Shown here: positions 46,332-58,810 of the stretch, piece after piece | How positions within the stretch are numbered: the stretch's first letter is position 1 | Layout of the letters: the number at the start of each line of letters is the position of its first letter | NCBI GenBank assembly: GCA_029891385.1 | Contig: CM057228.1 | Span: 17,942,309 to 18,006,308 of the forward strand | Length of the DNA stretch: 64,000 nucleotides | Reading direction: 5' to 3' | Origin: Erythroxylum novogranatense | Taxonomy: Eukaryota > Streptophyta > Magnoliopsida > Malpighiales > Erythroxylaceae | Notes under the pieces: generated by a model | The model's input: only the letters and a program-made list of their open reading frames with translations | Databases searched by the model: none | Told to the model about the DNA's origin: nothing | Translations under genes and position numbers: made by a program

Positions 46332-49300
46332 ATGCCACCTCGAAAGAGAACTCGAGGAGCTATGACTCGATCTCATTCTTGTCAAGGGAGCACGGATGAA
46401 TCCCATGTTCCACAGGATGCTGGGACACATTCTGCTCCGATTTCTGAGGCACCTAGTTTGCAACAAGAAGTGCCTCCTCCGCCTCCTCCTATGCCTCGAA
46501 ATCCCATGGATCCGAGCTTCTTTCAAGCCTTTGCTCGAGCTTTCACGTATGCCATGGGTCGAGATCTCGATTCGATGCAAGCTCCAGAGCGAGGTGGGCG
46601 TTATGATAAACTCAAGTAAGTTTGGGGCTGTGGATTTCAGTGGGACGACAAATCTAGAAGAGGCTGAAGCCTGGTTGAAGAGGACCGAGAGGGTTCTAGT
46701 TCATATGAGATGCACAGATGAAGAGAAGCTAGATTATGCAGTCAGTCTGTTGCAGGGTGACGCACTGCATTGGTGGGAATCAGTGCCTCACAGTCAGATT
46801 GTTCCTTCGGTGCTGACATGGAGGGACTTTGTAGAAGTGTTCAGAAAGAAGTATTTCTCCAGGGTCTATGTGCAAGAGAAGGCCAGAGAATTCTTGAACC
46901 TCACCCAAAGGGACATGAGTGAGCGAGTATGAGCTGAAGTTCACACAGCTTTCTCGTTATGCAGCTAACATTGTGAAAACAGAGGAAGACAAGTGTCGTA
47001 AGTTTGAAGGAGGTCTTCACTTGGGGATCAGGGAGAAAGTCTTGATCCACAATTTCTGTGACTACCAGCAATTGGTAGATGCGGCGCTCCAGGCTGAGAA
47101 ACTGGAGAATATTAGGAATGAAGTAAGCAGGAAGAGGAGGAACAGGGAGCAGACTTTCAAGAAGGGTGCTAGTGCTCCTATGCCTGAGAGGAGCACGAGG
47201 AGCTCTTACAGTCAGAGTGAAGTGGGTAGCAGTAGAGTTACCAGGAACAAGCAGGTGAGGGCTGTTTCAGGGCAAGCCTTTAATGAGGGAGGCACTGGAA
47301 GACCAGGTAAGGGCTGGTTCACCAACCCCTTATGTGACCAGTGTGGGAAACATCACCAGGGAAAGTGTCCTCAAATTTCTTGGAGTCTGTTTCAGATGTG
47401 GAGAGAAAGGGCATAAGTTCGTGGACCGTCCTCCGCACATCAAAGCAGGAAGGGTCGATTTCAAGCTCCAGGCGTGCGAGACAGTGGGAACCGAGGCTGA
47501 ATTCGAGGTAGGCAGCTCTGGGACTGCGAGGAAGGCTATTCCTCCAGGAAGGCCAAGGGGTCAGGCTCCAGCAAGAGTGTTTGCCATGACTAGGGAGGAA
47601 GCTGCAGCTACACCTGAGGTTGTCACGGGTATGACTCAGTTACTTGATTCAGCAGTATTTGTTTTAATTGATTCTGGTTCCACGCATTCCTTTGTTTCTG
47701 CGAACATAGCATTGCATGGTGTGAATTCTGTACCGTTGGATAGACCTCTGCTTGTCAGTACTCCTCTAGGGAGGAATGTGGTGATCAGTCAGGTATTTGA
47801 GGATTGTGAGCTTTTCATTGATGGTGCTAGATTGATAGTGGACTTACTACCTCTAGACCTAAGAGGGTTGGATGTCATTCTAGGGATGGATACTATGGAG
47901 AAATATCTGGCAAAGCTGGATTGTGGTCGGAAAGAGGTAGAGTTTGATTTGGGTAACGGTAAGAAGGTGATCTTCAGAGGGGACAGGAAGACACCATCGC
48001 CAAGACTGATTTCAGCTATGTTAGCGGGAAAAATGATGGGCCAGAGGTGTGAAGCTTTCTTGGCACATGTTATGGATGCCGATATGAATGAAGGGAAGTT
48101 AGAGGACCTTTCGATTATGAGGGAGTTTCCAGATGTGTTCCCAGAGGAATTGTCAGGTTTGCCGCCAGTGAGGGAAATCGAGCTTGCCATTAACTTGATT
48201 CCCGGAACCGCACCAATTTCAATACCGCCTTATAGGATGGCTCCAGCTGAGTTGAGGGAGCTGAAGGAATAGTTGGAGGAACTGTTAGAGAAAGGGTATG
48301 TCAGACCGAGTTTGTCTCCTTGGGGAGCACCGGTTCTGTTTGTCAAGAAGAATGATGGATCATGGCGGATGTGTATTGACTATCGGAGACTCAACAAGGT
48401 GACAATTAAGAACAAGTATCCGTTGCCACGGATAGATGATCTGTTTGACCAGCTGCAGGGAGCTAGGGTTTTCTCCAAGATCGATCTCAGGTCAGGCTAT
48501 CATCAGCTCAGAATCAAGGAGTCTGATGTGAGCAAGACGACATTGAGATTCGATATGGACACTATGAGTTTTGGTTATGCCATTCGAACGACCAATGCTC
48601 CATTGCTTTCATGGATCTTATGAATAGGGTCTTCAAGGAGTTTCTGGATCAGTTTGTCATAGTGTTTATAGAAGACATTCTGGTGTATTCTAAGAGCGAG
48701 GAAGAGCATGAGGAGCATTTCAGGATTGTATTGCTGACTTTGAGGGAGAGAGAGCTTTATGCTAAGTTCAGCAAGTGTGAGTTTTGGCTTCATGAGGTGA
48801 CATTCCTTGGACATGTGATTTCGCAGGATGGTGTACATGTTGACCCGAGGAAAGTTGAAACAGTGGTGAATTGGAAAACAACCAAGGCAAAGGATGAGGT
48901 AAGGAGTTTCTTTGGGTGCAGCGGGTTACTGAGGAGGTTTGTAGAAGGATTCTCCATGATAGCTGCCCAATGACCAAGCTATTGAGGAAGAATCAGAAGT
49001 TTAATTGGACTAATGAATGCCAGAAGAGCTTTGAGGAACTCAAGCACAGGTTGACAAGTGCCCCGTCTCGATTACGCCTTACGGTGATGAGGGCTATCTG
49101 ATGTATAGTGACGCTCGAGGAAGGGTCTCGGTTGTGTGTTGATCTTGAGGAGGCAGGGTGATAGCTTATGTTTCAAGGCAACTTAAAGTTATTTGAGTTG
49201 AATTATCCGACTCATGATTTGGAGTTAGCGTGATGATCTTTGCCTTGAAGATTTGGAGGCATTATCTATATGGGGTTCAGACAAGGATCTTTACTGATCA

Positions 49301-51021
49301 CAAGAGTCTCAAGTACTTATTGAGTCAGAAGGAATTGAATTTAAGGCAGAGAAGGTGGATTGAGTTACTCAAAGACTATGATTTGTTGATTGAGTACCAT
49401 CAAGGCAAAGCGAATGTAGTGGCGGATGCTTTGAGCAGGAAGTCTTCTATTGCCTATGTTCAGACAGTTTATCTTCCTTTATTGGAAGAGATGGCCAAGC
49501 TTAAGATAAGCTTGAGCGGGAGGAACAAATTGCCTCTAGTTAATTTGAGTGAGGCCGATACTCAGGGAGAAGGTTAAGGAGTTGCAAGCACAGGATGCAG
49601 ATTTGAGCAAGCTTCAAGAGGAAATTCAGAATGGTAAGGTTTATGAGGTAGTAGTGAGAGAGGATGGACTCATGACAATGGGGGACAGACTTTGTATTCC
49701 AGATAGCAGGGAGGTTAAGGATGAGATTTTGGATGAGGCACACAATGCGCCTTATGCCATGCACCCGGGTAGTACCAGGATGTACAAGGATTTGAGAGAG
49801 CATTTTTAGTGGAAGGGCATGAAGAGGGATGTAGCAGAGTTTGTCAGTAAGTGTCTCGTGTGTCAGCAAGTCAAGGCTAAACACCAGGCACCTTCAGGCA
49901 AGTTAAGGCCATTGTCCATTCCTGAGTGGAAGTGGCAAAGAGTAACCATGGATTTTCTGATGGGATTGCCCAAGACTAGTAGGAAGCATGATGCCATATG
50001 GGTTATTGTGGATCGGTTGACGAAGTCAGCTCATTTTCTGGCAATCAAGCAGACTGATTCGTTGCATGTGTTAGCCAAGAAGTACATTGATGAGGTAGTA
50101 AGATTGCATGGGATTCCAGATTCCATAGTGTCTGACAGGGATCCTCGGTTTACTTCGAGATTCTGGGGAAGCTTGCAGGAAGCTTTAGGTACTAAGTTGC
50201 ATTTTAGTACGGCATTTCACCCTCAGACGGATGGTCAATCTGAGAGGACTATTCGGACACTTGAGGGAATGCTCAGGGCATGTGTGTTGGATTTCAAGGG
50301 AGCTTGGGATAAGCATTTGCCATTGGTCGAATTTGCTTATAATAATTCGTGCCATTCGAGCATTCAGATGGCTCCATATGAGGCATTGTATGGAAGGAGG
50401 TGTAGAACTCCGATATGTTGGGATGAAGAAGGAGAGAGGAAACTGGTAGGACCAGAATTGATCCAGATGACTATTGATAAAGTCAATCTGGTTAAGCAGC
50501 GGCTTAAGGCAGCCCAGGATAGGATGAAGAGTTACACTGATGCTCATCGGAAGGAGATGGAGTATGAAGTTGGTGAGAAGGTGTTTCTTAAGACGTCTCC
50601 TTGGAGAGGGGTAATGAGGTTTGGCAAGAAAGGCAAGTTAAGTCCAAGATATGTGGGTCCTTATGAGATTCTTGAGAGGATCGGACCACTAGCCTATAGG
50701 TTGGCGTTGCCTCCAGAATTGTCTCAGATTCATGATGTCTTTCATGTTTCCATGCTGAGGAGGTATAGATCAGATCCTTCCCATATCATTCAGGTTTCAG
50801 AGGTTCAGTTAAGAGACGACTTGAGTTACGAGGAAATTCCAGTAGAGATTTTGGACACAAAGGAAAAGGTCCTCAGGAATAAGACAATTCAGCTAGTCAA
50901 AGTTCTGTGGAGAAACCATTCAGTGGAAGAAGCCACGTGGGAGACTATAGATGCCATGAAAGAGAAGTATCCAAGTCTTTTCGATGATTCAGGTAAATTT
51001 CGAGGCCGAAATTTCTTTTAA
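46332..51021 (+). pseudogene. RLG-3 gag-pol polyprotein, frameshifted
   Basis: ATG at 46332 (MPPRKRTRG). Gag core 46620-47100 (EAEAWLKRTERVL; ALHWWESVP). Zinc knuckle CFRCGEKGHKFVDR with Arg for the last Cys (47390-47430). Protease LIDSGSTHSFVS is intact. RT 48280-48960: [14 protein letters not shown] and [14 protein letters not shown] are present, but the catalytic word is FIEDIL, not FIDDIL. RNase H 48970-49450 ([22 protein letters not shown]). Integrase in one long frame from 49819: zinc-binding CLVCQQVKAKHQ, MDFLMGLP, SDRDPRF and PQTDGQSERTI give D, D and E, then GKKGKLSPRYVGPYEI and a chromodomain-like tail (LRNKTIQLVKVLWRNH). Frameshifts or stops occur near 46615, 46925, 47380, 48270, 48600, 48970, 49100-49230, 49560 and 49807. 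Confidence 0.93.
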
Positions 51022-51033
51022 GAGGGGGAGAAA
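51020..51033 (+). promoter_or_regulatory. RLG-3 polypurine tract
   Basis: AAGAGGGGGAGAAA, overlapping the pol stop codon and abutting the 3' LTR. Confidence 0.88.
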
Positions 51034-51722
51034 TATTGGGCCCCAAATTTTTTTTCTTGATGTTATTAGGTATGAATTAATTAGATTGTGTTAATTGTTT
51101 CATAGTTTGATTTTAGTGGAAGTGTTAATGGGAAATTAAGATTAAATTGAGATTAGTTTGGAATAGTGGTAATGAAAGAATAAAAGTGTATAAGGGAAAA
51201 ATGTATGAGGGTATACATGGAAGATCACTTAAGGGTAAGAGGTTTAAGGCTTGTATAGAGGGGCATTATAGTCCTTGCTCATTCTTTTAGGCTTAAGGAA
51301 AGAGTTAGAAAGAAGAAAAGAAAAGAAAGGAAGATAAGAAGAAGAGAGGAAGAGAAGAGAGAGTCGTAGGAAGAGAGGGAGAACAAGAAGAAAAAGAGCA
51401 AACTAAGGTTGGCGATTTCTCGAAGGATCTGAAGCATTCTCGGGTAAGTATACGATTGTTTCTTCTTGTTTAGAATGCTTTAAAACCCTAATATGGTTTA
51501 GAATGAGTAGGAAACGATGGTTTAGGGTTTATGGGAAAAATTGGTAGAAATTCTTTGGGTTGTTGTTTCTGTTGGTGATTTTGTGTTGAATGAGTTTAGA
51601 AATGAAGTATTAAGCATGAACTAAGGTTGAAATGTGTTGCTTGTGAAAGAGGGGAAGGATTTAGCTGGGAAAATGCATGAAAGTTGGGTTCGGAGTCGTT
51701 CTCCAGACCCGCACGTCGCGAC
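51034..51722 (+). repeat. RLG-3 3' LTR, first 689 bp
   Basis: Starts TATTGGGCCCC (TG changed to TA) and follows 43940-44630 closely. It breaks off inside the GC-rich block after gcgac, where RLC-4 begins. Confidence 0.93.
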
Positions 51723-51956
51723 TGTTAGAGTAGTGCCCTGAAGGCAATCGCCTTTAGCGCATTTTGTATAAATTTGTGTACAGTCTTTATAAATAAATAA
51801 AGAAAGGCATATTTCATTACGTTGTTGTTCATTATTAATGAACTGATATTGATCAATAAGCAAATTAATGAAGTCCATGATATATGACATAGCATGAAGG
51901 AAATTGTGATGTGATCATACTACTGAGATTCCTATCATGTGCAATTATGTCAGTAT
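51723..51956 (+). mobile_element. RLC-4: start of a Copia LTR, cut by RLG-4
   Basis: Begins TGTTAGAGTAGTGCCC. It is related to the RLC-5 LTR in opposite orientation (shared aggcaatc, cctttagcgc, aataaataaagaaa, gaagtccatgatatatgaca). Only 234 bp are present; the rest must lie beyond the right end of RLG-4, outside the window. Confidence 0.8.
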
Positions 51957-52160
51957 TGTTAGCCCCAAAAAATTTTATGTAATTAAGCATGATTAGAGTA
52001 ATTAAGTAAATTATGTTAACATTAATTAACTAGACATTGATTAATATGAGTTGGCATTAAAGATGTTAGGTAATGAGTTAATGTAATTAAATGAATTAGT
52101 TGGGTTTTAATGATGTAGGAAAGAAAAGAAAGATAAAATGGGCTTAAAGATAATTGGGCC
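51957..52160 (+). repeat. RLG-4 5' LTR, first piece
   Basis: LTR start up to the RLC-5 target duplication TAAGT (52161-52165). Confidence 0.85.
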
Positions 52161-52165
52161 TAAGT

Positions 52166-54069
52166 TGTAGGAAAATCCCGGGAGGTACATCACATGTACC
52201 GGCAGCGGAAAACAAAAATTTTTATTCCTGGACTTTCCGAATCCTGGATCCAGTATCCGTATGAAGACATCAACCTAAATAGCCAAAAGAGACTATCTCT
52301 AAAGGTGATCCACGAGAGATCGAGAAAATCTAACCGAAGTCAAACCCTTTGACGAGAATAGCTAGAACAGATTAAAGCCTGCTAGAGCCTACCTACCGTC
52401 TGAAGAAATTTGGAGAGAAAGCGTTGATGGAGGAAGAAACCTTGGAGGAGAAGATGAAGTATCAATGGAGAAGGTGAAAACCTTTCCTCCTTCTCTCATC
52501 CACGATGATCCTCTTCTCCAAAGACCAAAGAAAAAGCTCTTTTCTTTCTTCTCTAAGAACCATCCACCGATCATCACCATCTTCATCTTACATGCTTTTT
52601 CATTTTGTCATTTAGTAATTAAATGAAGATGATGACTAGGCATCTTAAAGGAAGCTTCCATGCTTCCTCTCCTCCCATCACGTGTTTACATATATATATA
52701 TATTAATTAATTATTTAATTAATTAATCATATATATATATGTATATATATATTGTCAAGTAGTCCACCACACTCGAGGTTGGTCCTACCTACCTACAAGA
52801 CCCCGATGCAAAAAGATCAGGAGACCTTTCTTAGCAATATTGATGTCGCGATCTCATCGACATATCCCAATCCCATTGGGATCCATTTAATCTAATGCTC
52901 TCCATAATTGGAACTCGTCCAATTACTATTTTCTGATTCTCGAATCACTCTTATCGTGTGACCCTTTAGGTTCCGGTTATGTTGGCCACTTAGATTAACA
53001 ATTAATCCGAGCAAGTCATGAGCGGTATCTAGCAACACATCATGACCCTAATTGACCGGAAAGTAATCGGTTTGATGTATTCATCACGAACCGATCACAA
53101 ACCCTTCCATGACAATTACCGTGCAATTAGTCCTTTCACCATCCTATACCCCACTTGGTTATGAGTATGGTCAAAGTGTCAACTCTCACTAGACCGAGTC
53201 TAGCCAGTGATATCGGTTCTCGATCCGGGACTCATTACTTTATATGTCAATGAAGACACTCTTCATGTCATACATCGCCAAACCTTAGTAATGATCCCAC
53301 AAGAGGCTATGGGTATCTCTTCCGCTAATCGAAGTGGTGAATCCTTTATTGGCTACTCAATTATCTTGAATACCTCAGTCGTACCCAAGCACCACCCTAT
53401 GAGTTACCTCTGGAAGGCAACAAGGAATGGAGTCAAAGCACGGATCGGTATTCAAGATATCCTTGAGTACCTCAAGTCTAAGGATACTTGCACCATGCTA
53501 TGATGAGATTATCAACGACACTTAGATAAGATATCCATGTGATGATCTCATGGCGGGTCATCCAATGAACTTACTACCGCTAGTAAGCATCCACATGTCA
53601 ATTCTAAATATCTCATATTTACAGTTTCGAGATCCACCTTGATCAATCAAGGAATATGACATGTGTTAGTCTATCCGGATTAATGATGTCCGATCTCATT
53701 AATCCTATGACTAGGAGAATTTGAATCTTGACATAATTGCACATGATAGGAACCTCGATAGTATGAACACATCATAATTTCCTTCATGTTATGTCATATA
53801 TCATGGACTTCATTAATTCGATTAAAGATCCAATCAATTCATAAACAATGTTTATGAATATCAAATTAATGAATAATGCCTTTTCTTTATTTATTCATAA
53901 AGTCTGCACACGACTTTGAATAAAACGCGCTAAAGGGGATTGCCTTTAGGGCACAAATAAACAGTACCGACCTTGAACAAGTCGACTTATCGAATGAACA
54001 AGTCGACTTATCGGTACCGAACATGTGTAAGTCGACTTACACATGGTACAAGTCGACTTATCACTTACA
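52166..54069 (-). repeat. RLC-5 3' LTR
   Basis: Minus-strand LTR from TGTAAGTGATAAG (54069) to TTTTCCTACA (52166). Contains an AT microsatellite (52690-52752) and four AAGTCGACTT palindromes within the first ~90 bases (53979, 54000, 54029, 54050). Confidence 0.95.
52690..52752. repeat. AT microsatellite with self-complementary arms
   Basis: Runs of (TA)n flank TTAATTAATTATTTAATTAA; the same block occurs in the other LTR at 60430-60494. It can fold on itself. Confidence 0.85.
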
Positions 54070-54081
54070 AATCTCCCACTT
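54070..54081 (-). promoter_or_regulatory. RLC-5 polypurine tract
   Basis: Minus strand AAGTGGGAGATT, next to the 3' LTR; same word as in RLC-3. Confidence 0.88.
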
Positions 54082-54199
54082 GACCTAAAGCCAATCGCCT
54101 TAGTATCTAATACCATAAGCGAGTCCATGAGAATCACAATTCTCCTGTGACAATGGCTTTGTCAACGGAACAGCAACACTTTGCTCTGTGGGAATTCTC

Positions 54200-55300
54200 T
54201 CTATCAGGATATCATCTCGACTAATGATCTCCCGAATCGGCGAAGTACGAGTTCGGATCGTCGATAAGACCTTGGTTCCTTTGCCTGTACACTAGCCCCA
54301 TTGTATCACAATACAATCCTATGGGCCCATCACGGTGGGGGACGAGATCAAGTTCGATAATGAACTTCTTGATCCAAACCGCTTCCTTCATGCATCTCAC
54401 GCGCAATGTACTCTGCCTCGGTTGATGAATCGTGATCCTCTCTTGTTTGGAACTTTTCAAACCGACCGCCACGCTATTCGGTGTGAATGTATATAACTGA
54501 TTGTGATTGAATTATCCTTATCGATTAAATACTAGCATCGAATGCCGGAAACTTACTTGGAGATTTTCATCTCCATAGATCAAGAAAACATCCTTAGTGC
54601 TTCGCAAGTACTTGAGGATATTCTTGACACCACCCAAATGACCCTCACTAGGATCCGATTGGTATCCGCCGTAACACTTAGAGCATACGATACATCAGGC
54701 CTCGTGACATAACATTGTTCCATGCTAAACCTCTTTAGCATCTCATCTATGTACGATGATTGTGAAAGACCAAGCAACCTTTTGATTTATCTCTATAAAT
54801 CTATATCCCTAGGATATAAGTTGCTTCACAAAGGTCTTTCATCGCAAATTGATTGGACAACCAAATTTTAAGCGATTGCGGCATAGAGACATCGTTTCCT
54901 AGTAACGTGATGTCATCTACATACAACACAAGGAATACGATTGCGGTCCATTAACCTTCTTATACACACAATGATCATCCGGATTTTGAGAAATCAAACT
55001 CTTTGGTGACTCATCAAAGTGGATAATCCAACTCTGGATGCTTGCTTCAATCCAAACATGGATTTACGAAGCTGCATACCTTTTCGCCATCGATGAAAGT
55101 GAAGCCCTCGGGTTGTGTCATACACATCCTCGGGTGATTTCCTCTCGGAAAGTCGTCTTCACATCCATTTGCCATATCTCATAATCATAATGAGTGGCAA
55201 TGACTAAGAGTATCCTAATGGATTTAAGCATTGCTACGGGTGAAGGTTTTGTCATAGTCAACTCTTTATGCGTGGCGAAATCCTTTAACGAAGCATTGCT
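54200..55300 (-). pseudogene. RLC-5 RT and RNase H remnants
   Basis: RNase H piece 54472-54221 (WIKKFIIELDLVP; GPIGLYCDT). RT C-terminal piece 54777-54580 (SSYIDEMLKRFSMEQ; TRPDVSYALSV). RT body near 55250-54990 is readable across frames (ANGCEDDF for the usual MDVKTAF word, TQPEGFTFIDG). Stops and indels are frequent throughout. Confidence 0.8.
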
Positions 55301-57170
55301 TTATAGGTAATCAAATTACCATCCATGTTGGTTTTCTTCGAAAACTCCTTTGCACCCTATGGGTTTTATCCACCGGTGTAACAACCAAAGTCCATACTTG
55401 GTTTTCATACATGGAATCCATTTGATTTCATGGCACAAAGCCATGTTCGGACTACGAACTTTTCGTAACACATTCATAGGTAGTAGGCGATCATCTCATA
55501 TGAGCAATACGTCATTCATTCACTTACGAGAAATTCATATCTCTCGGGAGCGGTCGTATCCTACTTAACCTCTGAAATTAGGTGTGTAGTAGAAGGTTGA
55601 GCTGTTACCTCATCTATATGAGTTCTGATTTGATTGACGATTGATCTATGTTTGTTCGAGCATCTTGAACTTCTCCAAGTTCAACTTTGCTCCCTTGTCC
55701 TCTTGTAAAAGAAACTCTTTCTTTAAGAAAACAACATGCTTGAAACAAACAACTTTCGTTCTAAGCAAGGTAGAATTGATATTCCACGAACAAACACTTA
55801 TCAGATTTTGCATCAAGCTAATCTGACTGTGTCCGCTTCACGTAAGGTGACAACCCCAAACTTTCGAGATGAGAAAGATAGGGCTTTCAGTTAATCCATA
55901 TCTCCATAGGGAGTAACCACAACTGCCTTTAATGGAACTCTGTTTAGCAAGTAAACAGTTGTCTCAAGCGCATATCCCCAAAACTGTGCAAAACTTATCA
56001 TCAATCGCACCATGTCTACAAGGTTCGATTTCTCCTTTCAACCACACCATTGTCTTTGCGGCGTGTAAGGTGGAGTATCTTGAGATAAAATCCCATTATC
56101 TACGAGATAATCAAAACTATTGATCTAAGCATTTTCCACCACGATCGAGATCGTAATGTATTCATACTTTTACCAAGTTAGTTTTCTACTTCATTTCAAT
56201 TATTTGAACTATTCAAATGCTTCAGATTTGTATCTTATCGAATCTGAGATACCTATATCGTGAATAATCATCGATAAAAGTAATGAAGTAAAAACAACCA
56301 CTTATGGCATGGATGGACATCGGACCACATACATCCGAATGTATTAGGTCTAATATTCCATTCACTCGTTTACCCTTGCCTTAAAGGATAACTTAGTCAT
56401 CTTGCCTAATAAACAAGATTAGCATGTGTCATATGATTCATAATCAAATGACCTAAACATCCACTCTTATGGAGCTTAGCGATGCGTGTCTCATTTATTT
56501 ATGGCCAAGCCGACAATGCCATAAGTAAGTTGATTTTAAATTATCTCGATTATGTCTTTCCGCGTCATTGACATTTTTAATTGGAATTGACATATCTCAT
56601 ATGTCAATTCCATTGCATAATGTACTGATGCGATAGAGCATTCCATTGCAGACTAATATAACAACCATTGCTACTAAAAGTCCAATGGAAACCAGCTCTA
56701 ATTAAACATAAAACATACAATATGTTCTTTGTTTAAAACAGTACAAAATGTCAATTATCCAATTTGAATATAAGCCCACTAGGGAGGAACAAGACATAAG
56801 TGTCTCACGGCTAATGTAGCAACTCTTTACGCATTACCTACACGAAGGTCTAGTTCTCCTGAATGAGCTTTCTCTCGTCCACGAGGCCCTGCATATCATT
56901 TCATATGTATAAGCCACATCCGGTATCAAATATCGATATGTTTGGATCGGGAATAGTATTAACCTCAATGACAAACATATTTGAAGAAGTAGAGGCATCG
57001 ATGCCTTCTTACGCTTCGAGAACTCGAGATAGATTTTTTAAGCCTCTGGTGGCTAGACTTGCCACAATGAAAGCAAAATCCTTTTAGGCGGTTTCTTTGG
57101 TTTTTCCTTGATGGCACTTCCTTTGGTTTCTTAGCCTTTTCTTCTTTGAACTAGAAGAAGAAGCATCCAC
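55301..57170 (-). pseudogene. RLC-5 integrase and linker, strongly decayed
   Basis: Near 56420-56180 minus-strand frames give GKRVNGI, then IHSDVCGPMSIH and FITFIDDYSRYRYL in shifting frames, the integrase core start. Protease and pre-integrase wording between 56450 and 57170 is only faint. No continuous frame remains. Confidence 0.65.
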
Positions 57171-57790
57171 CATTAGCACTTGCTTGCTATCCTTCGATAG
57201 CACCTTTCATTTGTCGAAAGCAGATTGATCATTTCCAGAATTGTTGTGGATATTTGGTTTATCCGATAGTTTATCCTGTTGTGAATAACCATCGACAATC
57301 CAACTAGAATTAAGTCTCTACTTAACTCATAATCCATTACAAATCCTAAGGCGGCCAATCTCTCAATATAGCCATTCATCTTCGTGGCATCTTGGACGTG
57401 CAGATATCCTCGAGCCATCTTTAATGGTGAAGAGAAGCCTTGAGGTCTCGAACCTTTCAGATCGAAAGCTTACTCATCAAACAGCTCCCTAAGATGAAAT
57501 ACTATAGAGTGAGCATCCATGGACTCGTCTTTGCTCCTGTAGCTCTAGTGACATCGAGGCAAGCATAAAGCAAGTATCCATATCAACATCCTTTAGATGC
57601 TTACAATATGCTTTTTGATCCTTATCAGAAGCATTGACAGCAGGTGCATCTGGAAGTGGAACATCTAGGACGTATCCCAGTTCCTCAGATCTAAGAACAA
57701 TTCTCAGATTCCTCAGCCAATCAAGAAAATTTGGTCCAGATTAGAGAGCGAAAATTCACACTGAAAGACTTCTTCAATCAACTAGGCGAT
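57171..57790 (-). pseudogene. RLC-5 gag remnant
   Basis: Minus strand: NFLDWLRNLRIVLRSEELGY, then VLDVPLPDAPAVNASDKD near 57745-57620, then the open piece 57418-57173 (ATKMNGYIERLAALGFVMDY). Wording parallels RLC-3 gag. Several frameshifts. Confidence 0.8.
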
Positions 57791-57939
57791 AGAGAGAAGG
57801 AATGATAGAATAGAAATGCTGCATGATCATAAGGACTTGCATGACATGCATATGTCTCCCACTAGTTTCCTAGAATCCATAACCCTCTTACTGAATCCAG
57901 AGAAACAAAGTGACATAATGTCTAGTGGGTCGATATCCC

Positions 57940-58350
57940 ACATTGCTAAGAGTGACCTTGGGTTTACCCAACAAGCCACAACTTAGGTCAATCGGTAGGT
58001 ATCGGTCATACCAATTGTATCATCGATAACCGACATTAAGAATGACCTTGAGTTTGCTCAACAAGCCACCTTATGTCTCGGGAGGTATCAGATATACCAA
58101 TTACATCTTAGACACAACTATCGACCAGTGCTATCAACTTGTTGATGTATGCACTTACATTGGGTATCAACTCTTTGATGCGCATACATCTGATGTATGC
58201 TACCCAATTTCGCCTCTATCCACGTTGACTTTGAGTTTACTCAACAAACCAACGCTTCCAGTGAAAACCAACCCATTAATCCGAAAATCTTATTTTTATG
58301 GTTCGAACATATCCGTATAGAGTGAGCTTGGGTTTACCCAACAACCCAAC
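57940..58350 (-). repeat. RLC-5 leader: four copies of a TTGGGTTTACCCAA-type hairpin
   Basis: Plus-strand copies near 57958 (ttgggtttacccaacaagcc), 58050 (ttgagtttgctcaacaagcc), 58232 (ttgagtttactcaacaaacc) and 58328 (ttgggtttacccaacaaccc). In each the left half pairs with the right half around a 2-3 base loop, and bases that differ between copies change in pairs (GGG/CCC versus GAG/CTC). Confidence 0.75.
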
Positions 58351-58550
58351 CCTATAAGAACTCTGGTTCTTACCATATTAATGGAAGGCGTTAGTTTTCA
58401 TATACCGAGGAGGGATTTCGAGTCTCATCTACTTCTTCTCCAAGCCGTAGGATTATAGTCACCATGACTATATGGAATGATTTAGGGTATTTCATCAATC
58501 ACATTGAGTCTATACCTAAAATCATCCATCATCCCACCTATGCATGCCAC

Positions 58551-58776
58551 AAGTCGACTTTCATCAAATGCAAGTCGACTTATGCTTCTGCCCACACACA
58601 AGTCGACTTGTGAAGCGAACAAGTCGACTTATGTCATCTGCCCATGAACAAGTCGACTTACAAGGTACTACAAGTCGACTTATATCTGAGATCTTGAACA
58701 AGTGGATTTATTCTATCCACAAGTCGACTTATCAAAATCTTGAACAAGTGGACTTATACCTTATACAAGTCGACTT
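58551..58776 (-). repeat. RLC-5 leader array of AAGTCGACTT palindromes
   Basis: Eight perfect copies at 58551, 58572, 58600, 58621, 58650, 58672, 58721 and 58767, plus variants aagtggattt (58700) and aagtggactt (58746). Spacing is 21-49 bases, commonly 21-22 or 28-29. The usual context is ACAAGTCGACTTAT. Confidence 0.95.
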
Positions 58777-58810
58777 ATTAGGAATTTTGCTAAAATCTCT
58801 AATCGGCTAA

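Larger units (their letters stand above)
43940..51722 (+). mobile_element. RLG-3: Ty3/gypsy chromovirus, near full length
   Basis: 5' LTR 43940-46183, primer site, gag-pol 46332-51021, polypurine tract, 3' LTR from 51034. The 3' LTR is interrupted at 51723 by RLC-4, so the end and target duplication are outside the window. It inserted about 11 bases into the RLC-2 3' LTR. Domain order gag, protease, RT, RNase H, integrase with a chromodomain-like end marks a chromovirus; the tail (VKVLWRNHSVEEATWE) suits the Tekay/Del lineage. Confidence 0.94.

Noticed and set aside
58551..58776. CRISPR-like array
   Set aside because: The genome is a plant; repeats are 10-bp palindromes with irregular short spacers inside a retrotransposon leader.
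58544..58810. 88-codon open frame across the palindrome array (repeated QVDL/SRL words)
   Set aside because: It is the translation of the DNA repeat AAGTCGACTT; the periodic residues follow the DNA period and there is no domain.
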